Positions 47,330 through 56,084 of a stretch of DNA of 64,000 nucleotides are shown here, piece by piece; the stretch's first letter is position 1, and the number at the start of each line of letters is the position of its first letter. The position numbers were made by a program, and so were the translations under genes. The DNA is taken from the NCBI GenBank assembly GCA_045541915.1, contig JAZQJZ010000037.1, forward strand, positions 112,274 through 176,273, read 5' to 3'. This stretch comes from RGIG5579 sp045541915 (lineage in GTDB: Bacteria; Bacillota; Clostridia; Oscillospirales; SIG627). The notes below the pieces were generated by a model. It was not told where the DNA came from. It made no database searches and saw nothing but the letters and a program-made list of their open reading frames with translations.

Positions 47330-48664
47330 TTATTGGATTAATCGTTTGAAATCACTTTCGCATACCTTACCGCCCAGCGCTTCCATAACGGCGTCTTTTC
47401 CGCCTTTTTTCAGGATCTGGGCAATCTGGAAAAAGGCTTTGTCCATTGCTTCCTTGTGCAATGCCAGCGTTTTGTCATCGTGAGCAAGGGTGGGGTAAAT
47501 GGAAGTGTTTGCCAAAAAACCTTCTTTCAGCATCAAAATGGTGTAAAGCGTTTTGAGTTCTGCATGATGTTCTGCAAAAGAAAAATGGGCCAAAACGGGG
47601 AATCCGCTACACTCAATCTGAATTCCGTTTCTCTTGGCGCTCTCTTCCCAATCCTGGAAAACGGTATTTCCCACGGCATGGGCATGTTCCCAAACCTTCG
47701 TCTTTTCCATTTTTTCAATGGTGGCAAGGGCTGCTACAGGGCCTACGGCTTCTGTCCAGTAAGTGGAGGAAATAAAGGAGTAATTGGCACCGTCCATTGC
47801 TTCTTTGGTGCCAATCACTGCGGCGATGGGGTGTCCGTTGCCCAGAGCCTTTGCGAAAATGGCGATGTCGGGGGTAACACCCAGTTTCAAATGGCTACCG
47901 CCAAAGCAGAAACGCCAACCGATGGTGATCTCATCGAAGATTAAAAGGGCACCGGCTTTTTTGGTTCTTTCTCTAACGTAATGGAGAAAATTGTCTTTCG
48001 GCATCTCACTCCGAACCGGCTCCATAATCACACAAGCTAAGCGATCGCCGTATTGATCCATCACCTTATCAAAGCTTTTTTTGTCATTGTGAAAGAAGGT
48101 AACGGCGCTTCCAGTTAACTGTCTGGGGACGCCGTAAGGCTCGAGTCCGGGAAGCAACTGCCCGTCCAGCTTGGAAGTATCTCCCAGGTTTGCTGCAATG
48201 TACCAGTCACCCCAACCATGATAGCCACAGATGGCAACCAGGTCTCTTCCTGTGGTGGCTCTGGCGATACGCACCGCGATGGAGCAGATCTCGCCGCCGG
48301 TGCGGGCAAAGCGAACGCTTTCTGCCCACGGGTGAATCTGGCAAAGTTTTTCTGCCAGATAAACCTCCTCCGGTGCGTTGAGCGTGGTCATAGAACCGTT
48401 TTCCACTCGATTTACCACTGCCCGAGTTACGTCCGGATCTGCGTATCCCAAAAGGCAAGCGCCAATGCCGTTTATGGTCACATCGTAGTAATGGTTGTCC
48501 TCCAGATCCCAAACCTCACAGCCTTTGGCTCGGGATGCATATCCTGGCCAATGATTGGGAGCAAATTGCTCGGGGCGCTTACTGAGAAGCTGAACGCCGC
48601 CGGGGATACGGCTCTTGGCAAATGCGTAAAAGTCCTGATTGTTCATTTTTTCCAGTCGTTTCAT
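47330..48664 (-). CDS. Class III aminotransferase-like PLP enzyme (GSA aminomutase family)
   Basis: 444 residues. The fold is that of glutamate-1-semialdehyde aminomutase and related transaminases: SRIPGGVQLLSKRPE, FARTGGEICSIAVRIAR (the SGTEA position here reads TGGEI), GYHGWGD, LIFDEITIGWRF (Asp that holds the pyridine nitrogen) and AKALGNGHPIAAVIG (PLP Lys). It is not in a heme operon, so a different amino sugar, keto acid or aldehyde is more likely. GGAGG precedes the ATG. It has its own promoter and no divergent partner. Confidence 0.85.
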   Translation of the reverse strand: MKRLEKMNNQDFYAFAKSRIPGGVQLLSKRPEQFAPNHWPGYASRAKGCEVWDLEDNHYYDVTINGIGACLLGYADPDVTRAVVNRVENGSMTTLNAPEEVYLAEKLCQIHPWAESVRFARTGGEICSIAVRIARATTGRDLVAICGYHGWGDWYIAANLGDTSKLDGQLLPGLEPYGVPRQLTGSAVTFFHNDKKSFDKVMDQYGDRLACVIMEPVRSEMPKDNFLHYVRERTKKAGALLIFDEITIGWRFCFGGSHLKLGVTPDIAIFAKALGNGHPIAAVIGTKEAMDGANYSFISSTYWTEAVGPVAALATIEKMEKTKVWEHAHAVGNTVFQDWEESAKRNGIQIECSGFPVLAHFSFAEHHAELKTLYTILMLKEGFLANTSIYPTLAHDDKTLALHKEAMDKAFFQIAQILKKGGKDAVMEALGGKVCESDFKRLIQ

Positions 48665-48708
48665 TTTTCACCCTCCAAAACAAGGATCAATATCCTTTTA
48701 CCAATTTT

Positions 48709-48737
48709 ATTGTATGGATGAAAACAGGAAAAATCAA
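48709..48737 (-). promoter_or_regulatory. Promoter of the class III aminotransferase gene
   Basis: On the minus strand, TTGATT at 48737-48732 and TACAAT at 48714-48709, with a 17-base spacer. Confidence 0.7.
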
Positions 48738-48803
48738 GGCGAAAACAGGACAATATTTTTCGCAGAATGGCTCAAAACAACAGTTTTTATTCTTTTTTTC
48801 GGA

Positions 48804-48848
48804 CAAAAAATCTATCCCTCTCTGTTTTTCAGAGAGGGATAGATTTTA
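48804..48848 (-). terminator. Terminator after the acyl-CoA ligase gene
   Basis: An 18-base stem AAAATCTATCCCTCTCTG with its complement and a short loop. Confidence 0.85.
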
Positions 48849-50561
48849 TTCTTCTTCTTCCTTTGCTATCTCTTCGTGGCGTTTTACCTTAGCAGTGCTG
48901 GTTTTGATCAGGGGGGTGGTCTGGAAGGTCAAGTGCTTGATGTGCTTGTATCCGGGAAGGGTTTCATTGATTCTCACGATGTCTTCCTTCATCAGACTTG
49001 CCAGTTCCTGCTCGGTTTTTTCGGAAAATCTTTCTTGGAAATAATCCTTGTTGTAGACGATCTTAGCGGAGACCAAAAGGTCATCCTCCTTTTTCTTTCC
49101 GTAAACCATTACCTCGTTTACATAAGGAAGCTTGCCTACGATCTCTTCCAATTCCTCGGGATATACGTTTTTACCGCTTTTCAGTACAACGACATTTTTC
49201 TTTCTGCCGGTAATGAAAAGGAAGCCGTCTTCGTCAAAGCGTCCCAGGTCTCCGGTGAAGAACTTGCCGTCCCTCAAAACGGCGGCAGTTTCTTCGGGCA
49301 TTTCATAGTATCCCAGCATTACGTTTCCGCCTTTGGCGCAGATCTCGCCAATGCCGTCCTCGTTGGGGTTCTCAATGGTGATCTCCAGAGAGGGGAAGGG
49401 TTTTCCTACGGAACCGAAGCGCATATCCTTCGGGTTTTCTGCAGTGAGAACCGGGCTGGTTTCCGTCAAGCCGTAGCCTTGCACGGTGAGAATGCCGAAA
49501 TCGTTAAAGCCCTTTGCCACTTCCTTGTCAATGGCAGAGGCGCCGCTGATGATAAAGCGAATTTCGCCTCCCAGTTCCGCCAAAATGGATTTGAAGAGCT
49601 TTCGGCGCATATCAATACCCACTTTTCTCATGCCATCGCTGACCTTCAAAAGTCCCTTTACCGTATTGGTAAGACCTTTCTTTTCAATACCGCGCCAAAT
49701 GTTGCGGTACATCACTTCCAAAAGAAGCGGTACGCAAACAAAGGTGGTAATCTTGTATTCCTTCAAATTTTTCTGCACGTGGCGCAAGCCGTCGCAGAAC
49801 ATATTGGTGGTGCCGGAGGCGAGAAAATAGGTCAGGCCAACGGACCCGAAGGTGTGATGCAAGGGAAGAAACACCAGATTTCGGTCGGTGGGGTAAAGCT
49901 CCTCCACGCTTAAAAGATCAAAAAGATTGGTGGCAATGTTCCGGTTGGAAAGCATCACGGCCTTGGATTGAGAGGTGGTGCCGGAAGTGAAAATGATGGA
50001 GGCCATCTCATCGGGATCGGGAGAAAAAGCGTCAAAAAGACTTTCTTTTGTCAAATGCAAGGAGCCCAGTTCCATGATTTCACCAATGCTGGGTACCTCT
50101 GCAGAGATTTTTTTGGTGGAAATAAAATGAGCAATGCCCATATCATTTTCTTTTTTCAGGCGAAGCATCAGATCCTCGTGCTTGGCGTCAAAAACCACCG
50201 CGTCACTCTTGGAGCGCTTTAAGGAAAGCAGAACCTCCGGCTCTGTTAATTCCTTATCCAGAGGAACGATGACTCCTACACCGCACAAAACGGAAAGATA
50301 GGTTAGGATCCATTCGTAGGAGTTGAATCCGATCAGCGCAATTCGTTTGCCCTGAAGACCCATGGCGCAAAGGCCCTCGCCGAACTTGCGGACCTGGTTC
50401 CAGAATGCGTGATAGGTGATGTGCTGATAGTGGGCCTTACCACCTTTTTCTTCCTTTAGTACGAAGGCATCGTTATCGCAAAACTGCTCCACTGCGTCCT
50501 TGATATAATCGCGAATCAAATCGTGCTTCGGAACTTTCTTCAGAATGGTTAAATGATTCAT
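48846..50561 (-). CDS. AMP-binding long-chain acyl-CoA synthetase-like protein
   Basis: 571 residues of the ANL superfamily. The P-loop IIFTSGTTSQSKAVMLS, VQGYGLTETSP, the TGD motif in FFTGDLGRFDEDGFL, and the late Lys in KTSTAKVKRH are all present. It activates a carboxylic acid as adenylate and passes it to CoA or another thiol. It is divergent from a condensation-like acyltransferase and a DUF6320-like gene, a grouping I recall from gut Clostridia; together they may make or modify a lipid or ester. GAGGAAAG precedes the ATG. Confidence 0.9.
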   Translation of the reverse strand: MNHLTILKKVPKHDLIRDYIKDAVEQFCDNDAFVLKEEKGGKAHYQHITYHAFWNQVRKFGEGLCAMGLQGKRIALIGFNSYEWILTYLSVLCGVGVIVPLDKELTEPEVLLSLKRSKSDAVVFDAKHEDLMLRLKKENDMGIAHFISTKKISAEVPSIGEIMELGSLHLTKESLFDAFSPDPDEMASIIFTSGTTSQSKAVMLSNRNIATNLFDLLSVEELYPTDRNLVFLPLHHTFGSVGLTYFLASGTTNMFCDGLRHVQKNLKEYKITTFVCVPLLLEVMYRNIWRGIEKKGLTNTVKGLLKVSDGMRKVGIDMRRKLFKSILAELGGEIRFIISGASAIDKEVAKGFNDFGILTVQGYGLTETSPVLTAENPKDMRFGSVGKPFPSLEITIENPNEDGIGEICAKGGNVMLGYYEMPEETAAVLRDGKFFTGDLGRFDEDGFLFITGRKKNVVVLKSGKNVYPEELEEIVGKLPYVNEVMVYGKKKEDDLLVSAKIVYNKDYFQERFSEKTEQELASLMKEDIVRINETLPGYKHIKHLTFQTTPLIKTSTAKVKRHEEIAKEEEE

Positions 50562-50589
50562 AAACTTTCCTCACCTGGTTTTTAAAACT

Positions 50590-50618
50590 ATGTTATCACA
50601 TTTTGCAAACGTTGTCAA
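50590..50618 (-). promoter_or_regulatory. Promoter of the acyl-CoA ligase gene
   Basis: On the minus strand, TTGACA at 50618-50613 and TAACAT at 50595-50590, with a 17-base spacer. Confidence 0.8.
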
Positions 50619-50641
50619 TGGTTTTTTCCGACTTTTTCTTG

Positions 50642-50670
50642 TTGATTTTTCCTGTAATATTTGGTAAAAT
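50642..50670 (+). promoter_or_regulatory. Promoter of the acyltransferase operon
   Basis: TTGATT at 50642-50647 and TAAAAT at 50665-50670, with a 17-base spacer. It lies back to back with the ligase promoter, 24 bases away. Confidence 0.7.
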
Positions 50671-50694
50671 GAAAGAAAAAACGGAGGTTTTGGT

Positions 50695-51978
50695 ATGGGA
50701 GAGAAAAAGAAGAGGGAGATGTGGCTTCGCCTGGACAATGCGGCGAAGATTTTTCCTGCTTCCATGCGCCGAGGATGGAGCAATGTGTTCCGAATCTCCG
50801 TTTCCTTTCATGAAAAGGTGGATCCGGCTGCTTTGGAGAGGGCAGTAGAGCGAGTGACGGAGCGCTTTCCGTCCGTTTGTGTCCGATTGGGAAGCGGATT
50901 GTTTTGGTATTATCTGGAGGAAGGAAAGACTCCCCCCGAAATCAAACAAGAATCCTGCCAGCCGCTTCTTCCCATGACCAAAAGGGAAATGCGCCGCTGC
51001 ACGGTGCGGATCCTTTGGTATGAAAATCGCATTGCGGTGGAGTTTTTCCATGCCGTGACCGACGGTGGAGGGGGAAGCTTGTTCGTCAAAACTCTGGCGG
51101 CGCAGTATTTAGAAGAAAAATACGGTCAAGCCATTCCTGCCACCTGCGGCGTTTTGGATGTAAATAAAAAACCGGAAAAAGAGGAATTGGAAGATTCCTT
51201 CTTGCGTTATGCCGGCTCTTACCCTGCCTCCCGGAGCACGGACGGTGCCTACCGTTTAACGGGCACGCCCGAACCAGACGGATTCTTGCACGTGACCTGT
51301 GCTTCTATCCCTGTGAAGGAAATTCTTGACCTGGCACGTAAAAAGGGTGTGAGCATCACGGCGCTTTTGTCTGCCTGCCTTGCTGTGAGCATTGCGAAGA
51401 TCCAAAGAGAGAGGGTGAGCCCCTCCCGGGAGAGGGCGGTGCGTGTGCAGATCCCGGTAAATCTTCGAAAGGTATTTCCCAGCAAGACCCTGCGTAATTT
51501 TGTGGCGGTGGTCAATGTGGGAATGGAAAAAGGGGAGTGCGATACTCCTTTGGACGAATTGATCGAAAAGATTTCCCATCAAATGGCGCTTTTCATCACA
51601 CCGAGAAATTTAAAGTCCATTTTTACTGCCAATGTGAACAGTGAAAAGGGAATGGCCATCCGCCTGGTTCCTTTGTTTTTTAAAAATATTGTGATGCGTG
51701 CCGTATTTGACCGAGTGGGGGAAACCAGCGCCTGTCTTTGTCTTTCCAATCTGGGAGAAATGAAGGTGCCGGAAGAAATGAAAAAGCAAGTGACCCGATT
51801 TGATTTCATCATCGGTCCCCAAGCCAAGGCACCTTATAATTGCGGTGTGGTGTCCTACGGTGGAATGCTTCGGATCCATCTGGTGCGAAACACCCGGGAA
51901 CCGAGCCTGGAAAGAGAGTTCTTTCCCCTTCTTTCCTCCTTGGGTCTGTCTGTATCACTTGAGAGTAACGAGAGGTAG
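50695..51978 (+). CDS. Condensation-domain-like acyltransferase (alcohol acetyltransferase-like)
   Basis: 427 residues. The HxxxDG motif of CoA-dependent/condensation-type acyltransferases is seen in VEFFHAVTDGGGG (His and Asp). The C-terminal half has LRNFVAVVNVGM and RFDFIIGPQAKAPYNCGVVSYGG, consistent with the DFG-like position of the fold. Together with the divergent acyl-CoA ligase, it probably transfers an activated acyl group to an alcohol or sugar; the acceptor is unknown. GGAGG precedes the ATG. It is followed 3 bases after its stop by the DUF6320-like gene. Confidence 0.8.
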   Translation: MGEKKKREMWLRLDNAAKIFPASMRRGWSNVFRISVSFHEKVDPAALERAVERVTERFPSVCVRLGSGLFWYYLEEGKTPPEIKQESCQPLLPMTKREMRRCTVRILWYENRIAVEFFHAVTDGGGGSLFVKTLAAQYLEEKYGQAIPATCGVLDVNKKPEKEELEDSFLRYAGSYPASRSTDGAYRLTGTPEPDGFLHVTCASIPVKEILDLARKKGVSITALLSACLAVSIAKIQRERVSPSRERAVRVQIPVNLRKVFPSKTLRNFVAVVNVGMEKGECDTPLDELIEKISHQMALFITPRNLKSIFTANVNSEKGMAIRLVPLFFKNIVMRAVFDRVGETSACLCLSNLGEMKVPEEMKKQVTRFDFIIGPQAKAPYNCGVVSYGGMLRIHLVRNTREPSLEREFFPLLSSLGLSVSLESNER

Positions 51979-51981
51979 AAT

Positions 51982-52671
51982 ATGTATTGCCCCAATTGCG
52001 GTTCGCTTTTGTCTGAAGGAACGAAAAAATGTCCTCTTTGCCTGACGGAGGCCCCCAATCTTTCCAAAAGCTCTGCCAAGGGCTTTTTCCCGGATGTTCC
52101 CCGTCCGAAGGAAAAGGAGGATTTTCGCGGTCTTTTGTTTTTGGCGACCCTGTTTTTTCTGATTGCAGGAGGCATTGTCCTGGCACTGGATCTGGTGGAA
52201 ACGGGAAGCGTTACCTTTTCCTTTTATGTGCTGGCGGTCCTTCTTCTTGTTTATGCTTCTTTTTTCCTTCCTCGCTGGTGGAGAAGACCCAACCCCGTGA
52301 TCTTTCTTCCGGTGGTATTTGTTTGCCTGATGGGCTGTCTTTTGTATTGGGATCTGCGCTATCAAGGGGGATGGTTTCTTTCCTTTGTTTTCCCGGTTCT
52401 GGGTGGCTTTTTCCTCTTTTTGGAAGGGGCGGTCACCCTGCTCCGATACGTGAGAGGGGGAAAACTTTACATTTTCGGAGGCCTTTTTTTGGCCTTGGGA
52501 GTGCTGTCCTTTGTGGGCGAGATCTTGTACCGCGCAACCTTTTCCTTGCCCATCAAATTAACCTATTCTATTCTTCCCTTGATCTTCTTTTCCCTTTTGG
52601 GAATGGGGCTGATCGTCATTGCCATTGTGCCCCCCTTCAGAAGATATTTCGAGAGGCGCTTTTTCATTTGA
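51982..52671 (+). CDS. DUF6320-like zinc-ribbon membrane protein
   Basis: 229 residues. A zinc ribbon at the N-terminus (MYCPNCGSLLSEGTKKCPLC) is followed by about six membrane helices from residue 50 on. The layout matches DUF6320 proteins that accompany alcohol acetyltransferase-like genes, by memory rather than search. GAGAGG precedes the ATG. Position suggests that it helps the acyltransferase act at the membrane. Confidence 0.75.
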   Translation: MYCPNCGSLLSEGTKKCPLCLTEAPNLSKSSAKGFFPDVPRPKEKEDFRGLLFLATLFFLIAGGIVLALDLVETGSVTFSFYVLAVLLLVYASFFLPRWWRRPNPVIFLPVVFVCLMGCLLYWDLRYQGGWFLSFVFPVLGGFFLFLEGAVTLLRYVRGGKLYIFGGLFLALGVLSFVGEILYRATFSLPIKLTYSILPLIFFSLLGMGLIVIAIVPPFRRYFERRFFI

Positions 52672-52672
52672 A

Positions 52673-52712
52673 TCTTAAGCTTTTCTTAAAGATTTATCCA
52701 ATTTATTCTTAA
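52673..52712 (+). promoter_or_regulatory. Direct repeats upstream of the two-component operon
   Basis: TCTTAA occurs at 52673-52678 and 52684-52689 (11-base period) and again at 52707-52712. OmpR-family regulators bind direct repeats of about 11 bases, so this is a candidate autoregulatory site; a poor -10 (TAAGAT or GATAAT at 52725-52733) follows. Confidence 0.5.
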
Positions 52713-52749
52713 TACTTTTTTTGATAAGATAATGGCGGAGGTGATCGTA

Positions 52750-53457
52750 ATGTATCACATTTTGATTTGCGATGACGAAAAGGATATTGTCTCCGCTTTG
52801 AAGATCTACTTAAATTCTGAAGGCTATCAAACCTATCAGGCCTATACCGGCAAGGAAGCGCTGAAGGTCTTGGAGCAGGAAGAGATCCATTTGGTCCTAC
52901 TGGATATTATGATGCCCGAAATGGACGGCATCAAGGCACTTTCGCTCCTGCGCGAGAAGTATAATCTTCCGGTGATCCTGTTAAGCGCAAAAAGCGAGGA
53001 CACGGATAAGATCCTGGGGCTTGGCGTGGGCGCAGATGATTACATTACCAAACCCTTTAACCCGGTGGAGGTCCTTGCCCGGATCCGATCCCAGCTTCGC
53101 CGTTATACAAAGCTGGGCTCTTACTGTGCACCGAAGGAAATCCCGGAGCAGATCCGCGTGGGGGATCTGACCCTGTCCGATCGCACCAAGGAAGTGTGGA
53201 TTCTGGAGGAAAAGATTCTTCTGACCCCCACGGAATTTGAAATCCTCAAGCTTTTTATGAATCATCCCGGAGAGGTTCTTTCTCCAAAAAGAATTTATGA
53301 ACAGGTGTGGAAGGAATCTCCCTTCGGCGCGGAAAATACCGTTGCGGTTCACATTCGGCACCTGCGGGAAAAAATTGAAATAAACCCCTCCGATCCCCGT
53401 TACCTAAAGGTAGTATGGGGCCAGGGCTATCGCTTGGAGGGAGGTGAAACCCAATGA
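52750..53457 (+). CDS. OmpR-family response regulator (VanR-like)
   Basis: 235 residues. Receiver domain with DDEKD, the phospho-acceptor Asp in LVLLDIMMPEMDG (about residue 52), Ser/Thr in LLSAK, and Lys in YITKPFNP. The winged-helix DNA-binding domain has LTPTEFEILKLFMNHPGEVLS and VAVHIRHLREKI with YLKVVWGQGYRL. ATG 52750 follows GGAGGTGA by 6 bases. The kinase gene overlaps its stop (ATGA), and three envelope genes follow. Confidence 0.93.
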   Translation: MYHILICDDEKDIVSALKIYLNSEGYQTYQAYTGKEALKVLEQEEIHLVLLDIMMPEMDGIKALSLLREKYNLPVILLSAKSEDTDKILGLGVGADDYITKPFNPVEVLARIRSQLRRYTKLGSYCAPKEIPEQIRVGDLTLSDRTKEVWILEEKILLTPTEFEILKLFMNHPGEVLSPKRIYEQVWKESPFGAENTVAVHIRHLREKIEINPSDPRYLKVVWGQGYRLEGGETQ

Positions 53458-55346
53458 AAAAATGGGTGTATTCTATTCCGGTCAAGGTTTTTTGCATTTT
53501 GCTTTCCGTTTTGTTTCTTTCTTTGTTCGTTCTTTCCTCCCTGTGCATTGTGGTGATGATCGAACGGGGCGGATATTACCATAGTTTCGATGAAATCCGA
53601 AAGGATTATTATTTGGAAAACCGGGATTGGCTTCCGGAAACGGTGGCATCCAACTATCTGGAAAGCGCGGGCGGCGTTTTCAGCTTTTATTCCTGGATTG
53701 AAAGCGCAGAAGCGGAGCATTCCTTTTTGTGCACGCTCCAGAACGAAAACGGAAAAGTGATCTATACAGATTACAATCAGGAAGAATATCTGTGCAAAAT
53801 GGATGAAATGGTAACCCTTCATCAGCGGGTTTCTTATCCCTATTCGGACGGAAGCGACGGAACCTATGAAATGGTTCAACAGGCTCAGTACCGGGTTACG
53901 GTGTACTTCCTTTCCGATTCTCTTTCCTTGACGGAGGAAACTGTTATCTGGATATGGCAGATTTTTTATGTGTGTCGCTACCTTGCCATTGCCATCTTTT
54001 TCACCTCCTTTGTTTTACTGGTTTTGGATTTGGTTTTCCTTTGCTGTTCTGCCGGCAGAAGGGGAGAGGGCCAGGTCAAGGAGGGCTTCTTTTCCCGCAT
54101 TTTTGTGGAGATCTATCCGATTTCTGCCTTCGTTTTTCTCTGCTGTCAGCTTATGATCTTGGATTGGGTAGGAATTGGCTGGGTGTTCCTGGCTCTTTTG
54201 GCCATCTTCTTTGTGGCTGATGCCTTTTTATTCGTTTTGGTTTTGATGGATGTAGCCATCCGAATCAAATTGAAGACCCTATTTCGCTTTAGCCTTTGTT
54301 TTCACCTTTTAAAATGGATGAAAAAAGGCTATTGCTTTGCCAAAGAGTTCTATGAAAATGCAAGTCTGGTTCCCAAGGTGGTGCTGGTTTTGCTTTTGGT
54401 TGCCTTGTTTGATCTGTTTTTGGCTACCATTCTGGATTATACGGAGTTTCTCGCGGCGGTTCTAGTGGAGGGTCTGGTTCTCACCGGGATTCTGGTGTGG
54501 TACGGCGCTTCCATTCAAAGACTGAAAAAGGATCAAAGATACCTTGCTGAGGGAAAGCTGGATCATCGCTGTGACCATTACTCCCTTCCTCCTGGACTGC
54601 GCTCTCTGGGATCGGCCTTGAACTGTTCTGCAGAGGGCATGGAACGAGCTGTGGAAGAAAAGATGCGCAGCGAACGGTTTAAAACCGAATTGATCACCAA
54701 TGTTTCGCATGACATCAAAACGCCCCTCACCTCCATCATCAATTATGTGGATCTGCTGAAAAAGGAAAAGGGGTTCAATCCCACTGTAACCGAGTATCTG
54801 GAGGTTTTGGATCGCCAGTCCTCCCGTTTAAAGAAGCTGACAGAAGACCTGGTGGAATCCTCCAAGGCTGCCAGCGGTGTTTTGCCGGTGGAGCTTGCCC
54901 CTTGTGACCTGAAGGTTCTTTTGGAGCAGGCCTGGGGAGAATACCAAAGCGCCTTTGAAAAAAAAGGCTTGGTTCCCTGCCTTTTGCTTCCGGAGGAGCC
55001 GTGTATTGTCACCGCCGACGGAAAGCATTTGTGGCGTGTTCTGGATAATCTGATGAACAATATTGTGAAGTATTCTCTTTCCGGCACCCGTGTTTACGGA
55101 ACGCTGGAACGGGGTGAGGAAGAAATCCGGATCATTTTCCGTAACATTTCGGAAACGCCTCTGAACCTTTCCGGGGACGATCTGATGGAACGGTTTGTCC
55201 GGGGAGATGCCTCCCGTCACACCGAAGGAAGCGGCCTTGGCCTTGCCATTGCCAGAAGCCTTGTGGAATTGCAAAAGGGAAGAATGAAAATTTTTGTGGA
55301 TGGAGATCTGTTCCGTGTTACCGTCTCCTTTGACCACATCGTTTAA
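53454..55346 (+). CDS. Sensor histidine kinase
   Basis: 630 residues. An N-terminal helix and an extracytoplasmic region (about residues 35-160) precede roughly seven further helices (about 165-370), then a HAMP-like linker, HisKA (NVSHDIKTPLTSIINYVDLL, phospho-His) and HATPase (LWRVLDNLMNNIVKYS, N box; GSGLGLAIARSLVE, G2). The extra helices make it a large membrane sensor. Stimulus unknown; the downstream amidase, VTT protein and ABC transporter suggest envelope damage or an antimicrobial. It is coupled to the response regulator by a 4-base overlap. Confidence 0.93.
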   Translation: MKKWVYSIPVKVFCILLSVLFLSLFVLSSLCIVVMIERGGYYHSFDEIRKDYYLENRDWLPETVASNYLESAGGVFSFYSWIESAEAEHSFLCTLQNENGKVIYTDYNQEEYLCKMDEMVTLHQRVSYPYSDGSDGTYEMVQQAQYRVTVYFLSDSLSLTEETVIWIWQIFYVCRYLAIAIFFTSFVLLVLDLVFLCCSAGRRGEGQVKEGFFSRIFVEIYPISAFVFLCCQLMILDWVGIGWVFLALLAIFFVADAFLFVLVLMDVAIRIKLKTLFRFSLCFHLLKWMKKGYCFAKEFYENASLVPKVVLVLLLVALFDLFLATILDYTEFLAAVLVEGLVLTGILVWYGASIQRLKKDQRYLAEGKLDHRCDHYSLPPGLRSLGSALNCSAEGMERAVEEKMRSERFKTELITNVSHDIKTPLTSIINYVDLLKKEKGFNPTVTEYLEVLDRQSSRLKKLTEDLVESSKAASGVLPVELAPCDLKVLLEQAWGEYQSAFEKKGLVPCLLLPEEPCIVTADGKHLWRVLDNLMNNIVKYSLSGTRVYGTLERGEEEIRIIFRNISETPLNLSGDDLMERFVRGDASRHTEGSGLGLAIARSLVELQKGRMKIFVDGDLFRVTVSFDHIV

Positions 55347-55364
55347 AAGAAAGCGAAAAACAAA

Positions 55365-56063
55365 ATGCCAACTGTGACCGTTTCTCTCCCCGAAACCAAA
55401 TCGCCTCCCCAGTCACCGAAGAAAAAAACAAGAAGAATTCTATTGCCAACGCTTCTTTATAGCGCTTTGATCGCCTTTGCGGTGTTGGGTTTGATCTTGA
55501 TTGGGGTTTTTTCAGATGACAAGGAAACTGTTACCCAAACCCAGGAAATTCCGGCCATGGCCACCCAAGTGGAAAATGAAGTGCCCTCCTGGGTGGATGT
55601 GCAGCTGATCTCTCTGGGGAATCCCTCCCGTCGGGGCGAAAAGTTGGAGAAAGTTGCGGATCTTGTGGTGCATTATGTGGCAAATCCCGGAACCTCGGCA
55701 CAGGCCAATCGAAATTATTTCGCTTCGGAGGATACGGATACCTCTTCCCATTTTATCGTCGGTCTTCAGGGCGAGGTGATCCAGTGTATCCCCCTGGATG
55801 AAAAGTCCAGTGCCTCCAACCACCGCAATCGGGATACCGTTTCCATTGAAGTGTGCCATCCGGATGAAACCGGGGAGTTTTCCCCTGAAACCAAAAAATC
55901 CCTGGTGGAGCTTCTGGCTTGGCTTTGCGAAAAATTCGGTCTTGACAAAGACCATATCATCCGTCATTATGATGTTACGGGGAAAATGTGCCCCCTTTAC
56001 TATGTGGAGCACGAGGATGACTGGGAAGAACTAAAAAACAGTGTGGAATCAAGCATAGAATAA
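55365..56063 (+). CDS. Membrane-anchored N-acetylmuramoyl-L-alanine amidase (amidase_2)
   Basis: 232 residues. A basic N-terminus and one membrane helix (about residues 28-47) precede an amidase_2 domain. Zinc ligands are His in LVVHYVA, and the His and Cys of RHYDVTGKMCP; the Glu in SIEVCHPDE fits the catalytic region. It cleaves the bond between MurNAc and the stem peptide, remodelling wall next to the membrane. The ribosome binding site is weak, consistent with coupling to the kinase gene 18 bases upstream. Confidence 0.9.
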   Translation: MPTVTVSLPETKSPPQSPKKKTRRILLPTLLYSALIAFAVLGLILIGVFSDDKETVTQTQEIPAMATQVENEVPSWVDVQLISLGNPSRRGEKLEKVADLVVHYVANPGTSAQANRNYFASEDTDTSSHFIVGLQGEVIQCIPLDEKSSASNHRNRDTVSIEVCHPDETGEFSPETKKSLVELLAWLCEKFGLDKDHIIRHYDVTGKMCPLYYVEHEDDWEELKNSVESSIE

Positions 56064-56084
56064 AAAAGAGAAGAGGTGAAGCCG

